A stretch of DNA of 64,000 nucleotides, from contig CAZRBA010000064.1 of assembly GCA_964598255.1 (NCBI GenBank), positions 1 to 64,000 of the forward strand. Reading direction: 5' to 3'. This DNA is from Caldithrix sp964598255 (GTDB lineage Bacteria; Calditrichota; Calditrichia; Calditrichales; Calditrichaceae). Of this stretch, positions 34,646-44,216 are shown in pieces (position 1 is the first letter of the stretch; each line of letters begins with the position of its first letter). The translations under genes and the position numbers were made by a program. The notes under the pieces were generated by a model, which was not told the origin of the DNA, ran no database searches, and saw only the letters and a list, made by a program, of their open reading frames with translations.

Positions 34646-35326
34646 ATGAAGAAAAGGTTTAACATAGTGAAATATGGCACCGACGAATCCGGGTTTTCTC
34701 TCATCGAACTTATTATTGTAATTATTATTCTCGGCCTGGTTTCCGGAATTGCCTTCGGAGTAATTCTGCTTAATGCCCGTACGTTTAAGGTTTTGTCCGA
34801 TAAAGTGGTTACACGATGGGATATGCGTACGGCAATGGATATCATTCGTTCCGAAGTGCAACAATTAGATGCAAAGAACATTATCAGCCCGACTCTTCAG
34901 CCACCGGTTGGTGGCATCCTTTATTTTATTGATTTAAACGGTCAAAAAATTATGTACCGGTATAGCAATAATATGCTTCTGCGCAGCACGGTTAGTGCCG
35001 GAGGCGGCGGAGGCGGACATCACGGAGGAGGCGGGCACCATGGAGGCGGAGGACACGGCTGCGGGAACAACGGCGGATATCACGGCGGAATGCACGGAAG
35101 ATGGGGAATGGGCTTTGGCTTCGGTCAACTGGGAAAATGGACAATTTTACTGCAAAATGTGCAAAAACCACCCTTCCGCTTTTTGGATCGCGACCTTAAG
35201 GCGACGACAGATATTAATAAATTGGCTTACATTAAGGTGGATTTCACCGTGAATAACGGCGATAATCAACCGATTCATCTGGAAAATCTGTTTTATTTAC
35301 GAAATACGGCGCCATTAACGCCATAA
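34646..35326 (+). CDS. Minor pilin with a Gly/His-rich insert, PilW/GspJ-like
   Basis: Prepilin-like protein of 226 residues: signal ends ESG-FSLIELIIVIIILGLVSG and RWDMRTAMDIIRSEVQQL follows, as in PilW/GspJ minor pilins. Between residues about 117 and 157 lies a low-complexity insert made of Gly runs with paired His (GGHHGGGGHHGGGGHGCG and onward), containing seven His and one Cys. It interrupts the beta-domain at a loop position. Such a cluster could bind metal ions, which is inference. The start ATG 34646 is chosen over a TTG at 34628, which abuts the previous stop. Confidence 0.8.
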   Translation: MKKRFNIVKYGTDESGFSLIELIIVIIILGLVSGIAFGVILLNARTFKVLSDKVVTRWDMRTAMDIIRSEVQQLDAKNIISPTLQPPVGGILYFIDLNGQKIMYRYSNNMLLRSTVSAGGGGGGHHGGGGHHGGGGHGCGNNGGYHGGMHGRWGMGFGFGQLGKWTILLQNVQKPPFRFLDRDLKATTDINKLAYIKVDFTVNNGDNQPIHLENLFYLRNTAPLTP

Positions 35327-35411
35327 ATGTATTTAATCGGAAAAAGTAAAATTTTTTTTGGCAGGGAAACATTAAATTCTATCAAAAAAATAAAACACAG
35401 CGAGAGAAACA

Positions 35412-36380
35412 ATGAGAATCAGGCAAAATAATAACATTGCGCGGCTCAAATTATTTGCGCACCCCGTTGATAACCAAAAGGGGATCGTCCTTATTGGTTT
35501 GCTGATTTTCATCGTTTTTGTCGGACTTATCGTGTTAAGCTTTATTAAACTGCTAACCGCAGAAGCGACTATGCAAGTGATCGATATGAATAAGAAACGC
35601 GCTTTATATGCCGCCCAATCCGGCATTGAATATGCCATGCGGAGTATAAATGAGTATGCGGTACATAATAGTTCATTATACGGGGTGAATCGTTACAGTG
35701 AAAATTTGCCAACCGGCCCGGGAACCCATTGCGTAATCACGATAAAAATTATTAGTCCCAAAGTATTTTCCATCACGGCCGTAGGATACAGTAAGAATTT
35801 TGCTCGGAAAATAGAGAAAACGGTACATTATATCGACGTGGCAAAATATGCGGTATATGCCACGGGTCGGGTAAGATTTATTCGCACCGTTCCTTACGGG
35901 AAAATTTATTCCCGCGCGAAATACATGCCATTGTTTGATCAGGATTATCTGATCGATTTGGCAAAGCCAAAGCATTATTATCCCAAAGATTTGTACATCA
36001 ATAATGTTTTTAGTTTTACCAAGAATTTTGTTTATGTGGGCAGAGATTTAACATTCGGTGTTTTTAACTGGATAAATTCCGGTAACTTTGTTGTGGGGCG
36101 CAATGTGCGCATTCGTTCCAGTATCGGATTATTGGGTACGACATTCGGTACCATTTATCAGTTTAATTCTGGGAGTACCTTTTTGTGTGAGTGGCAATTT
36201 TTATGGCGATCTTTACAGGGAGGCATTATTACCAACGGAAATGTTTACGGGACGAATCGGCCATTTTGGCCGTTTCGGCTTTCGGTTTTTTATGATCGTA
36301 ACCGGATTACCCGCTTATTAAGGTATTCGGTAAATGGCGGCCCCTTGATTTATACAGCAGGTGAATGGCGCTTATATTAA
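35412..36380 (+). CDS. PilX/GspK-like pilus-associated protein
   Basis: A 322-residue protein with an N-terminal KGIVLIGLLIFIVFVGLIVLSF helix lacking the classical G-F-x4-E, followed by KKRALYAAQSGIEYAM, the PilX_N-like motif. The remaining 230 residues are rich in Tyr, Phe, Val and Gly and look beta-structured, with repeated Tyr/Phe-Val-Gly-Arg stretches. It could be a tip or adhesin-like component. It belongs to the pilus operon by position. Confidence 0.75.
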   Translation: MRIRQNNNIARLKLFAHPVDNQKGIVLIGLLIFIVFVGLIVLSFIKLLTAEATMQVIDMNKKRALYAAQSGIEYAMRSINEYAVHNSSLYGVNRYSENLPTGPGTHCVITIKIISPKVFSITAVGYSKNFARKIEKTVHYIDVAKYAVYATGRVRFIRTVPYGKIYSRAKYMPLFDQDYLIDLAKPKHYYPKDLYINNVFSFTKNFVYVGRDLTFGVFNWINSGNFVVGRNVRIRSSIGLLGTTFGTIYQFNSGSTFLCEWQFLWRSLQGGIITNGNVYGTNRPFWPFRLSVFYDRNRITRLLRYSVNGGPLIYTAGEWRLY

Positions 36381-36401
36381 TTGTAATTAAGGATCGATTC
36401 G

Positions 36402-38381
36402 ATGAAAAATCAGAAAGAAAATGGTTTGCCTAAAGAGATTGAAACGCCTTTGGTCAAAGATTTGCGCAAAAAATTAATGGATAAGGCCAAACAGAATGGT
36501 GCGTTGTCCGCAACGACTTCTCCAAACGGAAACAATAAACAGGGAAATCCTATTTCTCTAAATAAGGATTCCGCAAATAAAAAAATACAAACTGTTCCTC
36601 GGAATACTGCAAAGGCAAATCCGTCCGAAAATAAAACGAAAATTGCTAAAAAGTCCCCTAAGCCTAAAACGTCCGAAAAAAAGATGGATGTTAAAAGTTT
36701 TAGTGAAAATTTCTATTCGCCATTGCCGTTATTAAAAAAAATGAACAGCAGGCGTTGTTTGGCTTTGGACATTGATGTGGATAAGGTGCGCTATATCGTG
36801 GGCAAAAAATCGGGCGATTTAATTCAAGTCGAGAAATGGGGAATTCAAAAATTTCCGGCCGAAATATCTCATCGTTTTAAGGCGCTTCAAATTACGATGG
36901 AACATTTAAAGCAAAAACTTTACAAAAATGGTACGGAAGTTCGCGTAAGTATTTTTAGCACCGATTTTATCATAAAAAACGAAGTGTTTCCCGTAATGAA
37001 AAAAAAGAGCGAACTGGAGCGCGCGATTCTGTTCAAATATCGGGAAGAAGTAAAACATTACAAAGATGAAAAATTTGCCTGGGGGTATGATGTCATAGAG
37101 CAGTTTGAAGAGCATGGCGTAAAAAAAGTTAGGGTGCAGGTTGTTTTTGCTCCGTGGGAAACGATTAACCGGTATGTGTATATTTTTGAACATCTGAAAA
37201 TGCCGGTTGTCCAACTAATCCCCAGGCCGGCGGCCTTAATTGCTGCATACGAACGCATGGTTGAAGTTCCGAAATCGGATTTATTAATTAATATTTCCTA
37301 CGATTTTACGCAAATTTTATATTTAAAAGGGGGAAGGCTCGAATACATTCGTAATTTGGGAATCGGTTCACGAAATTTGGAATTTACCATACACAATGAT
37401 AGCGGAGAGATTGCTTTCGGCCCGCAAGCGGAATCGATAAATCCTGAACAACAATTGAAAAATCAAGATAATAGCGAAAGTATTTTGCGCAAACGTTTAT
37501 TGGAACGTTTAAAGGAATTAAAAAGCAAGCAAAATCCGGTTCTGCATACGTTTTTTTCCGAAATTTTACGTTCTATCGCTTTTATTCAAGGGGCCGACCG
37601 CCACAATTTTATCGATCGCATATTATTGACCGGTTATGGCATTCAAAAAGAAAGTTTAGTGCCATATCTTAAAACCCGTTTGAATATTCCCATTTTTGTA
37701 ATTTTCCCTAAATTGGCTGGCCGTTCGTTATCGGAGCAATTGAAATTCGGTGAGTTTTTTACCACAATCGGAACGTTGTTGCAAAAATACGATGGCTTTA
37801 ATTTATTACCGAAAAAATTCAAAGAGCGTATTTTGTATGGTAAATTAGGATGCTGGCTTTACTTCCTTATTTTAGTGCATTTTCTGATTAATGGTTATAT
37901 GAGCATGGTTCAGTACGAATATTATAACCGACAGGCTGCGTTGGTTCAGACAAAAGAAAAAGAATACGCTATTTTAAATCCTTTTGAACAATCGTATAAA
38001 CAATTGTTGCAATTAATCGGAACCATCAAAAAACAGAACGATAAGCTTAAGAGTCAGGTGGAAACCCGGCCGCCGATTCTGGAAATGATGCGTTTGCTGA
38101 GCAATATTACACCGAAGAATATTCATTTGGATGCCTTTGTATTTCGAAAATTGGAAGCCGGAGGGAAGTTGGTTAATGAAGAGGCATTAAAAAACATGCC
38201 CAAATATGCCGTTACGATAGAAGGCGAGATATCTGGGGATTTTGTGAATGGCGATGTAACGTTAATAAACTTTATTAATAGTTTGGATAATCTGAAATTT
38301 TTTAAAACCATCAAACTGGACCATAAAGAACGGGATCAGGAAAAGAAAGTAATTTCATTTGGCCTGACAATGAAATTTTAA
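36402..38381 (+). CDS. PilM-PilN fusion of the pilus alignment complex
   Basis: Protein of 659 residues. Residues 1-110 are Lys/Asn/Pro-rich and probably disordered. Residues about 120-470 are a PilM-like actin-fold domain (CLALDIDVDKVRYIVGKK, ISYDFTQILYLKGGRLEYIR, IAFIQGADRHNFIDRILLTGYG). A transmembrane helix at about 485-505 is followed by a coiled coil and a PilN-like periplasmic domain (PPILEMMRLLSNITPKNIHL). PilM and PilN are usually separate proteins, though GspL/BfpC-like systems join them. Confidence 0.85.
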   Translation: MKNQKENGLPKEIETPLVKDLRKKLMDKAKQNGALSATTSPNGNNKQGNPISLNKDSANKKIQTVPRNTAKANPSENKTKIAKKSPKPKTSEKKMDVKSFSENFYSPLPLLKKMNSRRCLALDIDVDKVRYIVGKKSGDLIQVEKWGIQKFPAEISHRFKALQITMEHLKQKLYKNGTEVRVSIFSTDFIIKNEVFPVMKKKSELERAILFKYREEVKHYKDEKFAWGYDVIEQFEEHGVKKVRVQVVFAPWETINRYVYIFEHLKMPVVQLIPRPAALIAAYERMVEVPKSDLLINISYDFTQILYLKGGRLEYIRNLGIGSRNLEFTIHNDSGEIAFGPQAESINPEQQLKNQDNSESILRKRLLERLKELKSKQNPVLHTFFSEILRSIAFIQGADRHNFIDRILLTGYGIQKESLVPYLKTRLNIPIFVIFPKLAGRSLSEQLKFGEFFTTIGTLLQKYDGFNLLPKKFKERILYGKLGCWLYFLILVHFLINGYMSMVQYEYYNRQAALVQTKEKEYAILNPFEQSYKQLLQLIGTIKKQNDKLKSQVETRPPILEMMRLLSNITPKNIHLDAFVFRKLEAGGKLVNEEALKNMPKYAVTIEGEISGDFVNGDVTLINFINSLDNLKFFKTIKLDHKERDQEKKVISFGLTMKF

Positions 38382-38393
38382 GGAATGAACGGC

Positions 38394-38933
38394 ATGAGCA
38401 AAAAACGATTTTATACGATATTCGCATTTTATGTTGCCCTGGTTTTTGTCTGGTATGTGTTTATTTATTTGCCACAGGTTCAGGCACTGGATGATATTAA
38501 CTACAAATTAAACGAAATAAGCCAGCAAGTAGCTATGGCTCAACGTGCGCAGATAAATTTGAAAAACATTAAAGCTCGGTTTCAAAGAGAAAAACAAGAA
38601 CTACAAAAAGAAAAAAACCGGTTTATTCGTAAAAAAGACCTAGGAAAAGTTACGCATGCGTTGCGGGTTCTTGCCGATAAATACGATTTGAAGATGACTG
38701 ATTTTTCTCCTGGATTTAAAGATTATTTTGATGCGCAAAAGAATACCATTGTACCCTTGTCGCTAAGTATTTCGTTTATCGGCCGATATTTACAAATAGG
38801 GAAATTCTTGGAGAGTTGGGATAGTTTACCTTTTTATTTGGTTCCGCAAGAGATTACCTTGCAACGGCTGGATAAAAACGGTTACGACATACAAGCGATT
38901 GTCGAAGCGAAACTTTATACATGGAATGAATAA
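38394..38933 (+). CDS. pilO: PilO-like alignment-complex protein
   Basis: A 179-residue bitopic protein: one N-terminal transmembrane helix (FYVALVFVWYVFIYLP), a coiled coil and a ferredoxin-like periplasmic domain with ISFIGRYLQIGKFLESW, the usual PilO/GspM signature. The ATG at 38394 is chosen because AAGGA lies 9 bp upstream of it and abuts the earlier ATG at 38385. Confidence 0.85.
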   Translation: MSKKRFYTIFAFYVALVFVWYVFIYLPQVQALDDINYKLNEISQQVAMAQRAQINLKNIKARFQREKQELQKEKNRFIRKKDLGKVTHALRVLADKYDLKMTDFSPGFKDYFDAQKNTIVPLSLSISFIGRYLQIGKFLESWDSLPFYLVPQEITLQRLDKNGYDIQAIVEAKLYTWNE

Positions 38934-38935
38934 GG

Positions 38936-39400
38936 ATGGACAAAATTCAATTAACCAAATCGCAAAAAATATTATTTATTATTTTGGGGATCGTATTGGT
39001 GTATGCGATTTTTGATTTTGTTTCGCATAAAGATACATATATCAACTTTTATTCGGGTAATGAGCAGGAATCGACCATGCCGGTACAAAATACGCAAACG
39101 GCGGCACAAAAACAGGCAGATCAGTTACAGGCCAGTCTTTTTTCGCAATGGGGCAGCGATCCTTTTGTTCGTAAGGTCGTGGTAAAATCCCGTAAAAAAT
39201 ATAAACGGAAACGGGTGCGTCCTCATTTTAAACTGAAAGCGATCAGTTATCGGGCGGACGGTTCGGTGGCGCTGATTAACGATCGCATCGTCAAAAAGGG
39301 CGATGTTATTCAGGGGTATAAGGTTGTTAAAATAGAAACAAAGAAAGTTATTTTATGGAACGGTAAGCATAGAATCGTTTTGAAATTGACGAATATGTGA
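38936..39400 (+). CDS. pilP: PilP-like periplasmic linker protein
   Basis: A 154-residue protein with an N-terminal helix (ILFIILGIVLVYAIFDFVS) and a flexible Gln/Thr-rich linker. WGSDPFVRKVVVK is the conserved DPF box. A compact HR/PilP-type beta domain follows (FKLKAISYRADGSVALINDR, then VKKGDVIQGYKVVKIE). PilP normally links the alignment complex to the secretin, encoded next. Confidence 0.85.
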   Translation: MDKIQLTKSQKILFIILGIVLVYAIFDFVSHKDTYINFYSGNEQESTMPVQNTQTAAQKQADQLQASLFSQWGSDPFVRKVVVKSRKKYKRKRVRPHFKLKAISYRADGSVALINDRIVKKGDVIQGYKVVKIETKKVILWNGKHRIVLKLTNM

Positions 39401-39411
39401 GGAGTTTTTTA

Positions 39412-40710
39412 ATGAAAAAACTAAAAAAATTAATTCGGGGGATTTTCCTTGTTTTTATTCTGGTTGCCTTTGTCCGGCCCGGGAATTTGAATAATGTTTT
39501 ACAACAAAGGGTTTCGCCCACTTTTATGGGGGTTACGCTAAAAGATGCTGTGCGCATGTTTGCGCAGCAGTATCACTTTAATTACGTATTTAGCGGTGCG
39601 GGGAAGGGCATTGTTAATGTGCGGCTAACCAATATCCCGTTAGGCGATGCTCTGGAGTTTATGCTTAAACCGAATGGCTACCACTATTTGCTTAAAGACA
39701 ATGTTTTGATTATCAAACCGTTAAATGAGAATTTTTACGGTGAACGCCAGACAAAAATATATCAATTGCAGTACGTTGACGGAATTAAAATCAAAAATAC
39801 ACTTAAAACGTTTTTATCTTCCAAGGGACGCATCGAAGCTTTGCTAACCGACAAGCAAGACGCCAAGGATACTGAGCGATCCAATATTTTAATTGTTTCG
39901 GATCTGCCGGAAAATTTGCGCATTATCGACCAGGTAATTCGAAAACTGGATAAACCAGAAAAACAGATTCAAATAGAAGTACGGCTAATCGAAACGTTAG
40001 TCGGAGGCGAAAAACGTTTGGGTCTTAAGTGGCCCACCAGCGTAACCGCTTCGGTAATGGGAGCGGAAACGACGGCTCCCATCACGAATAATAATCAGGG
40101 ATCAACCGGGGGACAACAAACTATTCTTTCGGCTTGGTACGAACTACCCAATACCATTGATAAACTTAATTTGGGGGTTCTCACATTAGATAAGCTGCGG
40201 GCCACACTCGATATCCTCGCGCAAGACAACAATTCCAGATTGGTTTCCAACCCCAAAGTGGTTACCCTGAATAATCATCGCGCGGTTATTCGCATCGGAA
40301 CTACCGTACCTGTACCGGAAATACAACGCGGATTTGCAGGTGATTTGTATTCGTATAAAGAAAAAGATGTCAGCATGCGCCTTGAAGTTGTGCCGGTGGT
40401 TGGTGAAGATAACGAAATTACTTTAAAGTTACATCCGATAATGCAAGAGATTATCGGTTATACGGGGCAGGCCGAAGCACCTCAACCCATCATTTCGGTT
40501 CGCGAAGTGGAAACCTCGGTGGTGGTTCATGATGGCGAAACTGTGGCCATCGGGGGGTTGGTTAAGGAGACAACCAGCAAGCAAGAAGATAAAATTTGGC
40601 TGTTGGGCAATATACCCATTTTGGGGTATTTGTTTAAACATACGACAATCAAAAAGGAAAAAAAGGATTTGTTAATATTTATTACCAGTAAAATCATGGA
40701 GCAAAAGTGA
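39412..40710 (+). CDS. pilQ: Type IV pilus secretin, PilQ-like
   Basis: Outer-membrane secretin of 432 residues with a signal peptide (IRGIFLVFILVAFVRPG). It has an STN/N0-like domain (GVTLKDAVRMFAQQYHFNYVF), one N1-like domain (YQLQYVDGIKIKNTLKTFL), and a complete secretin core: IEVRLIETLV, LDILAQDNNSRLVSNPKVV, VGEDNEITLKLHPIMQEI and GLVKETTSKQEDKIWLLGNIP. It is shorter than classical PilQ, lacking AMIN domains. GAGGAG lies 6 bp before the ATG at 39412; the earlier ATG at 39397 overlaps the pilP stop. Confidence 0.94.
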   Translation: MKKLKKLIRGIFLVFILVAFVRPGNLNNVLQQRVSPTFMGVTLKDAVRMFAQQYHFNYVFSGAGKGIVNVRLTNIPLGDALEFMLKPNGYHYLLKDNVLIIKPLNENFYGERQTKIYQLQYVDGIKIKNTLKTFLSSKGRIEALLTDKQDAKDTERSNILIVSDLPENLRIIDQVIRKLDKPEKQIQIEVRLIETLVGGEKRLGLKWPTSVTASVMGAETTAPITNNNQGSTGGQQTILSAWYELPNTIDKLNLGVLTLDKLRATLDILAQDNNSRLVSNPKVVTLNNHRAVIRIGTTVPVPEIQRGFAGDLYSYKEKDVSMRLEVVPVVGEDNEITLKLHPIMQEIIGYTGQAEAPQPIISVREVETSVVVHDGETVAIGGLVKETTSKQEDKIWLLGNIPILGYLFKHTTIKKEKKDLLIFITSKIMEQK

Positions 40711-40722
40711 GGAAATAGGAGA

Positions 40723-41754
40723 ATGGCTATTTCCATATTTGAACAAGTGCTTCGCTTTGCGGTTCAACAAAACGCATCGGATATTCATTTTAGTAGTGGT
40801 GCTCCGCCAATTGTACGGATTGTCGGTGAATTGAAACGGGTGGAAATGCCTCCCATTAAAAAAGAAGAGTTGCAGCAATTTATTTACCCCTATTTAAGAG
40901 AATCGCAGAAAAAAGCATTGGAAATGAATCGTGAAGCGGATTTGTCGATAAGTTTGCCCGGAATTAGCCGCTACCGTGTAAATATTTATAAACATTTGAA
41001 CGGGCTCAGCGCTTCTTTTCGTGTAATTCCGGAAACGGTAAGATCATTGGATGAATTAATGATGCCTGCGGTTTTAAAAGATATTATTCGCAACCGAAAA
41101 GGCCTTATTTTAGTCACCGGTCCGACGGGTTCGGGGAAATCTACCACATTAGCGGCTATGATTAATGAAATCAACCGTAGTCGACGTGAGCATATTATTA
41201 CGCTTGAAGATCCGATTGAATACGTGCATACACCCAAACAAAGCATGATCCATCAGCGAGAGATAAATGTGCATACAACCGATTTTGCGACCGGACTCCG
41301 TAGTGCACTTCGTGAAGACCCGGATGTGATTTTAGTGGGAGAGATGCGCGATTTGGATACCATTACCAATGCTCTTCATGCCGCAGAAACAGGGCATTTG
41401 GTGTTTTCTACTTTACATACCAACAATGCAGCGGAAACCATCGACCGAATTATTAATGTTTTTCCTGCAGAACAGCAACAGCAAGTGCGCATTGTGCTTG
41501 CCGCTACACTTATTGCAGTTGTGGCTCAGCGACTTATCAAAAGGGCACATCAAACCGATCGTATTGCCTTGCTCGAAATTTTAATCGGTACACCGGCGGT
41601 GCGTAATTTAATTCGCGAGGGAAAAACACATCAAATTAATTCGGCTATCCAAACCGGGGCGGAATTTGGTATGCGTACCTTCCAAAAGAGTTTGGATGAG
41701 CTGCGTCAGCGTAATTTGGTACCCCCGGAGATGGTAAAAGTGGATTTTGTTTAG
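40723..41754 (+). CDS. pilT: Type IV pilus retraction ATPase PilT
   Basis: Retraction ATPase of 343 residues. It has ASDIHFSSGAPPIVRIVGEL at the start, Walker A TGPTGSGKST near residue 132, Asp box ITLEDPIEYVH, Walker B EDPDVILVGEMRD and His box GHLVFSTLHTNNAAETIDRI. It ends with the AVRNLIREGKTHQ segment that corresponds to the AIRNLIRE motif needed for retraction in PilT. Its presence argues for retractable pili rather than a type II secretion system. Confidence 0.95.
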   Translation: MAISIFEQVLRFAVQQNASDIHFSSGAPPIVRIVGELKRVEMPPIKKEELQQFIYPYLRESQKKALEMNREADLSISLPGISRYRVNIYKHLNGLSASFRVIPETVRSLDELMMPAVLKDIIRNRKGLILVTGPTGSGKSTTLAAMINEINRSRREHIITLEDPIEYVHTPKQSMIHQREINVHTTDFATGLRSALREDPDVILVGEMRDLDTITNALHAAETGHLVFSTLHTNNAAETIDRIINVFPAEQQQQVRIVLAATLIAVVAQRLIKRAHQTDRIALLEILIGTPAVRNLIREGKTHQINSAIQTGAEFGMRTFQKSLDELRQRNLVPPEMVKVDFV

Positions 41755-41769
41755 GCAGAAGGAGGAAAT

Positions 41770-43167
41770 GTGCGAAATATCGTAATTTTATTTTCCGTGT
41801 TTATTCTAATTGCGGGGTGTACAACGGAAACAAAGGACACCACTGCAATTTTGAATGGTCATGTTTATTATTTGGACGATCAGGGTAGCGCGCAACCTGT
41901 TGCCGGAGCTCTGGTTCGAGCAAAAGACATGCTGGCCCAAACCACAACGGCTAATGACGGTTCGTATCGTTTAACGATTGATTCCAAAGAAGATACTTTC
42001 AATGTGGTTGTGGAAGCGAGCAAAGTAGGCTATAACCCGAGCAGTGTTTCTTCCATGGCGCAGGTTGGGCAAACCGTAACCGTCCCAGACATTGTTTTAC
42101 AAAAAGTATCGGGTGGGGGGGAATTTAATCCCGCCGATACCATACAAGTAAGCGGCCCTGCCAGCCATATTACGGTGGCCATGCAAACAGCGGATCATAT
42201 TTATATCAAAGGTTCGGGATTAGACGAGACGGCTCTAATTAATTTTAAAGTTACCGATGATAACGGTCGTTTGGTCGATAGCGACCATCAGGTTACGGTT
42301 CGTTTTTCGATTTTAAACGGGCCGAACGGGGGCGAATATGTTTTTCCGGAATCGATGGATACGCAAAACGGATATGTTTATACAATTTTAAATAGTGGGA
42401 CGATTGCTGGGGTGGTACAAATTCAAGCGGAAGCGCAGGTGAACGGCAAAACCATACGTTCAATACCGATTCGTATGGCCATCCACGGCGGTTTGCCCGA
42501 TGCAAATCATTTTAGTCTGGTGGTGGCAAAAACGAATATTGCCGCCCGCGTACATTACGGTTTATTGGATAAATTGACGGCTTATGTGGGGGATAAATAT
42601 AGCAATCCGGTCGTGCCGGGAACAGCGATTTACTTTTCGACTAATTTTTGTTTGGTGGAAGGCTCTGCCGTTACAGACGAAATAGGCAGTGCCCAGGTAA
42701 ATTTTATTAGTGCTTCGCCTTTGCCTCCTAATCCGCAAGATAGTTCTTTTGCCACTATAACGGCTTTTACTTATTCCGATACTTTAGGCCAAAAGCGCAT
42801 TTCGACCCAAACAAAGATTTTGTTGACCGATAGAACGGCTCCTATTGAAGTAACGCCGGATACGTTCGGTTATGGGGTGGTTAATCAGCCAATAAAATTT
42901 GATTACCGGGTGCATGACATTTGGGGGTACCCGCTTGTGGGCGAAACTAAAATAACGGTGGATGCAACGGACGGGGAACTTTATGGCGATATTAATGTGG
43001 AGCTGCGGGATACCCAGGAAGCGGGTCCTGGAACAACGGATTTTAGTTTTACCTGGGCTCCGGGAGATTCGTTGGAAACTCCGCAGGTTTATATTACTAT
43101 TTCGGTTAACCCTCCGGCGGATGGTAACGGATACCAATCTAAAACGATTACTGGTTTTAAGCGTTAG
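41770..43167 (+). CDS. Lipoprotein with CarboxypepD_reg and Ig-like domains
   Basis: A 465-residue lipoprotein: the lipobox LIAGC places the lipidated Cys at residue 17. Residues about 28-110 form a carboxypeptidase-regulatory-like domain (LNGHVYYLDD, VAGALVRAKDM, TTANDGSYRLTIDS). The rest consists of Ig-like (Big-1/invasin type) beta domains with TDDNGRLVDSDHQVTV and DKYSNPVVPGTAIYF. The start is GTG, 4 bp after GGAGG. It closes the pilus operon, so a surface role linked to pili is plausible but unproven. Confidence 0.8.
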   Translation: MRNIVILFSVFILIAGCTTETKDTTAILNGHVYYLDDQGSAQPVAGALVRAKDMLAQTTTANDGSYRLTIDSKEDTFNVVVEASKVGYNPSSVSSMAQVGQTVTVPDIVLQKVSGGGEFNPADTIQVSGPASHITVAMQTADHIYIKGSGLDETALINFKVTDDNGRLVDSDHQVTVRFSILNGPNGGEYVFPESMDTQNGYVYTILNSGTIAGVVQIQAEAQVNGKTIRSIPIRMAIHGGLPDANHFSLVVAKTNIAARVHYGLLDKLTAYVGDKYSNPVVPGTAIYFSTNFCLVEGSAVTDEIGSAQVNFISASPLPPNPQDSSFATITAFTYSDTLGQKRISTQTKILLTDRTAPIEVTPDTFGYGVVNQPIKFDYRVHDIWGYPLVGETKITVDATDGELYGDINVELRDTQEAGPGTTDFSFTWAPGDSLETPQVYITISVNPPADGNGYQSKTITGFKR

Positions 43168-43192
43168 CCAGTAAATTTAACGTGCAACCACA

Positions 43193-43223
43193 AAAAAAGC
43201 CGGTATCTTAACCGGCTTTTTTT
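43193..43223. terminator. Bidirectional terminator
   Basis: A perfect 12-bp stem of A-runs plus GCCGGT/ACCGGC, 6-base loop and flanking T-run. It separates the plus-strand pilus operon from convergent comF. Confidence 0.92.
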
Positions 43224-43245
43224 GTATGCGAAAATAATGTTCGAA

Positions 43246-43974
43246 CTAACTTTGTAAAGGCCAGGTCGTTAAATTTTCCAGACGATCGTTTTGGAAAATA
43301 TCAACCGGAGTGGCTAATGCCGCAATGGTTATTTTGCTTGCTCCGGCTATTTTTAAAACACGGGCACATTCATTTAATGTGCTACCGGTTGTAATGACAT
43401 CATCCACTAGTAAAATCCGTTTACCTTCCAAATCTCCGATAGCCATAAAAGCATTTTTTACGTTTTCTTGACGTTGGGAGCGTGAAAGCTTGGTTTGGGA
43501 GGGGGTATTACGTACACGCTTTAATATTGTATCATCAAAAGGGATGCGGGTAATTTGCGAAAGATTTTGAGCCAACAAGGCGCTTTGATTGTAACCCCGT
43601 TCTTTTAAACGGACGGCATTTAAAGGTACGGCTGTTACCAGATCGAAGTTTAACGGAATAAATTCGGCCAGACTTTGAGCTAAAATCGTGGCAACGCTTG
43701 TAAAGTGTTCGTATTTTAGCAAATGAATTAATTGCTGAAATATGGGACTGAATTCAAAACGAACAATAAGATCATCAAAGTAAGGTGTTGCGATTTCGTT
43801 TTTAAGGTTTTCAAGAAAGTCTTCGGAAAGTGTAGGAATTTTTTGAAAGCACTCGCGGCAAATCACTTTTTCGTTGTTGTTAAGTGGATTGCCACAGGAT
43901 ACGCATGCAGCCGGTGCAATAAATGACAAAACCGGCTCGTAAATCCAATCGATTAGAACCTCTTTCAGGCGCAT
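43246..43974 (-). CDS. comF: ComF-family phosphoribosyltransferase-like protein
   Basis: A 242-residue protein with an N-terminal zinc finger (CVSCGNPL ... CRECF near residues 24-40) and a C-terminal phosphoribosyltransferase fold carrying the PRPP loop ILLVDDVITTGSTL. LKERGYNQSALLA and RSQRQENVKNAF are ComF hallmarks. ComF is required for DNA uptake in naturally competent bacteria; it lies here beside a type IV pilus operon, which fits such a role. Confidence 0.93.
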   Translation of the reverse strand: MRLKEVLIDWIYEPVLSFIAPAACVSCGNPLNNNEKVICRECFQKIPTLSEDFLENLKNEIATPYFDDLIVRFEFSPIFQQLIHLLKYEHFTSVATILAQSLAEFIPLNFDLVTAVPLNAVRLKERGYNQSALLAQNLSQITRIPFDDTILKRVRNTPSQTKLSRSQRQENVKNAFMAIGDLEGKRILLVDDVITTGSTLNECARVLKIAGASKITIAALATPVDIFQNDRLENLTTWPLQS

Positions 43975-44159
43975 ACCCCAGCCCCTTCCGATTAAAACTG
44001 ATTAAAAAGCCCAACAAACGTGTAGAAAAACGCGTAACCAAGATAATAAAAAAAATTCAAAGAGCAAATATTTTTCCAAAAAAATTTGTTTTCAACTTAT
44101 TATTGTTTAATTGTCACAGCTACTGATATGAATTTTCCGATTACTGCAAATGGGTATGT

Positions 44160-44204
44160 TCAAATCATTAGCCGTACGCTGGTAACGTACGACCAATGAT
44201 TTGA
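44160..44204. repeat. Long imperfect inverted repeat
   Basis: Two 19-bp arms (TCAAATCATT ... CGTACG and its complement) with two mismatches and a 7-base loop CTGGTAA. It lies 13 bp downstream of the minus-strand barrel gene. No T-run follows, so a Rho-independent terminator is uncertain; an RNA-stability hairpin is an alternative. Confidence 0.65.
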
Positions 44205-44216
44205 CAAATCAGCCAA

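Noticed and set aside
29302..43167. Type II secretion system as an alternative to type IV pili
   Set aside because: A PilT-type retraction ATPase with the AVRNLIRE segment, PilM/N/O/P order and a pilin-type major subunit favour type IV pili.
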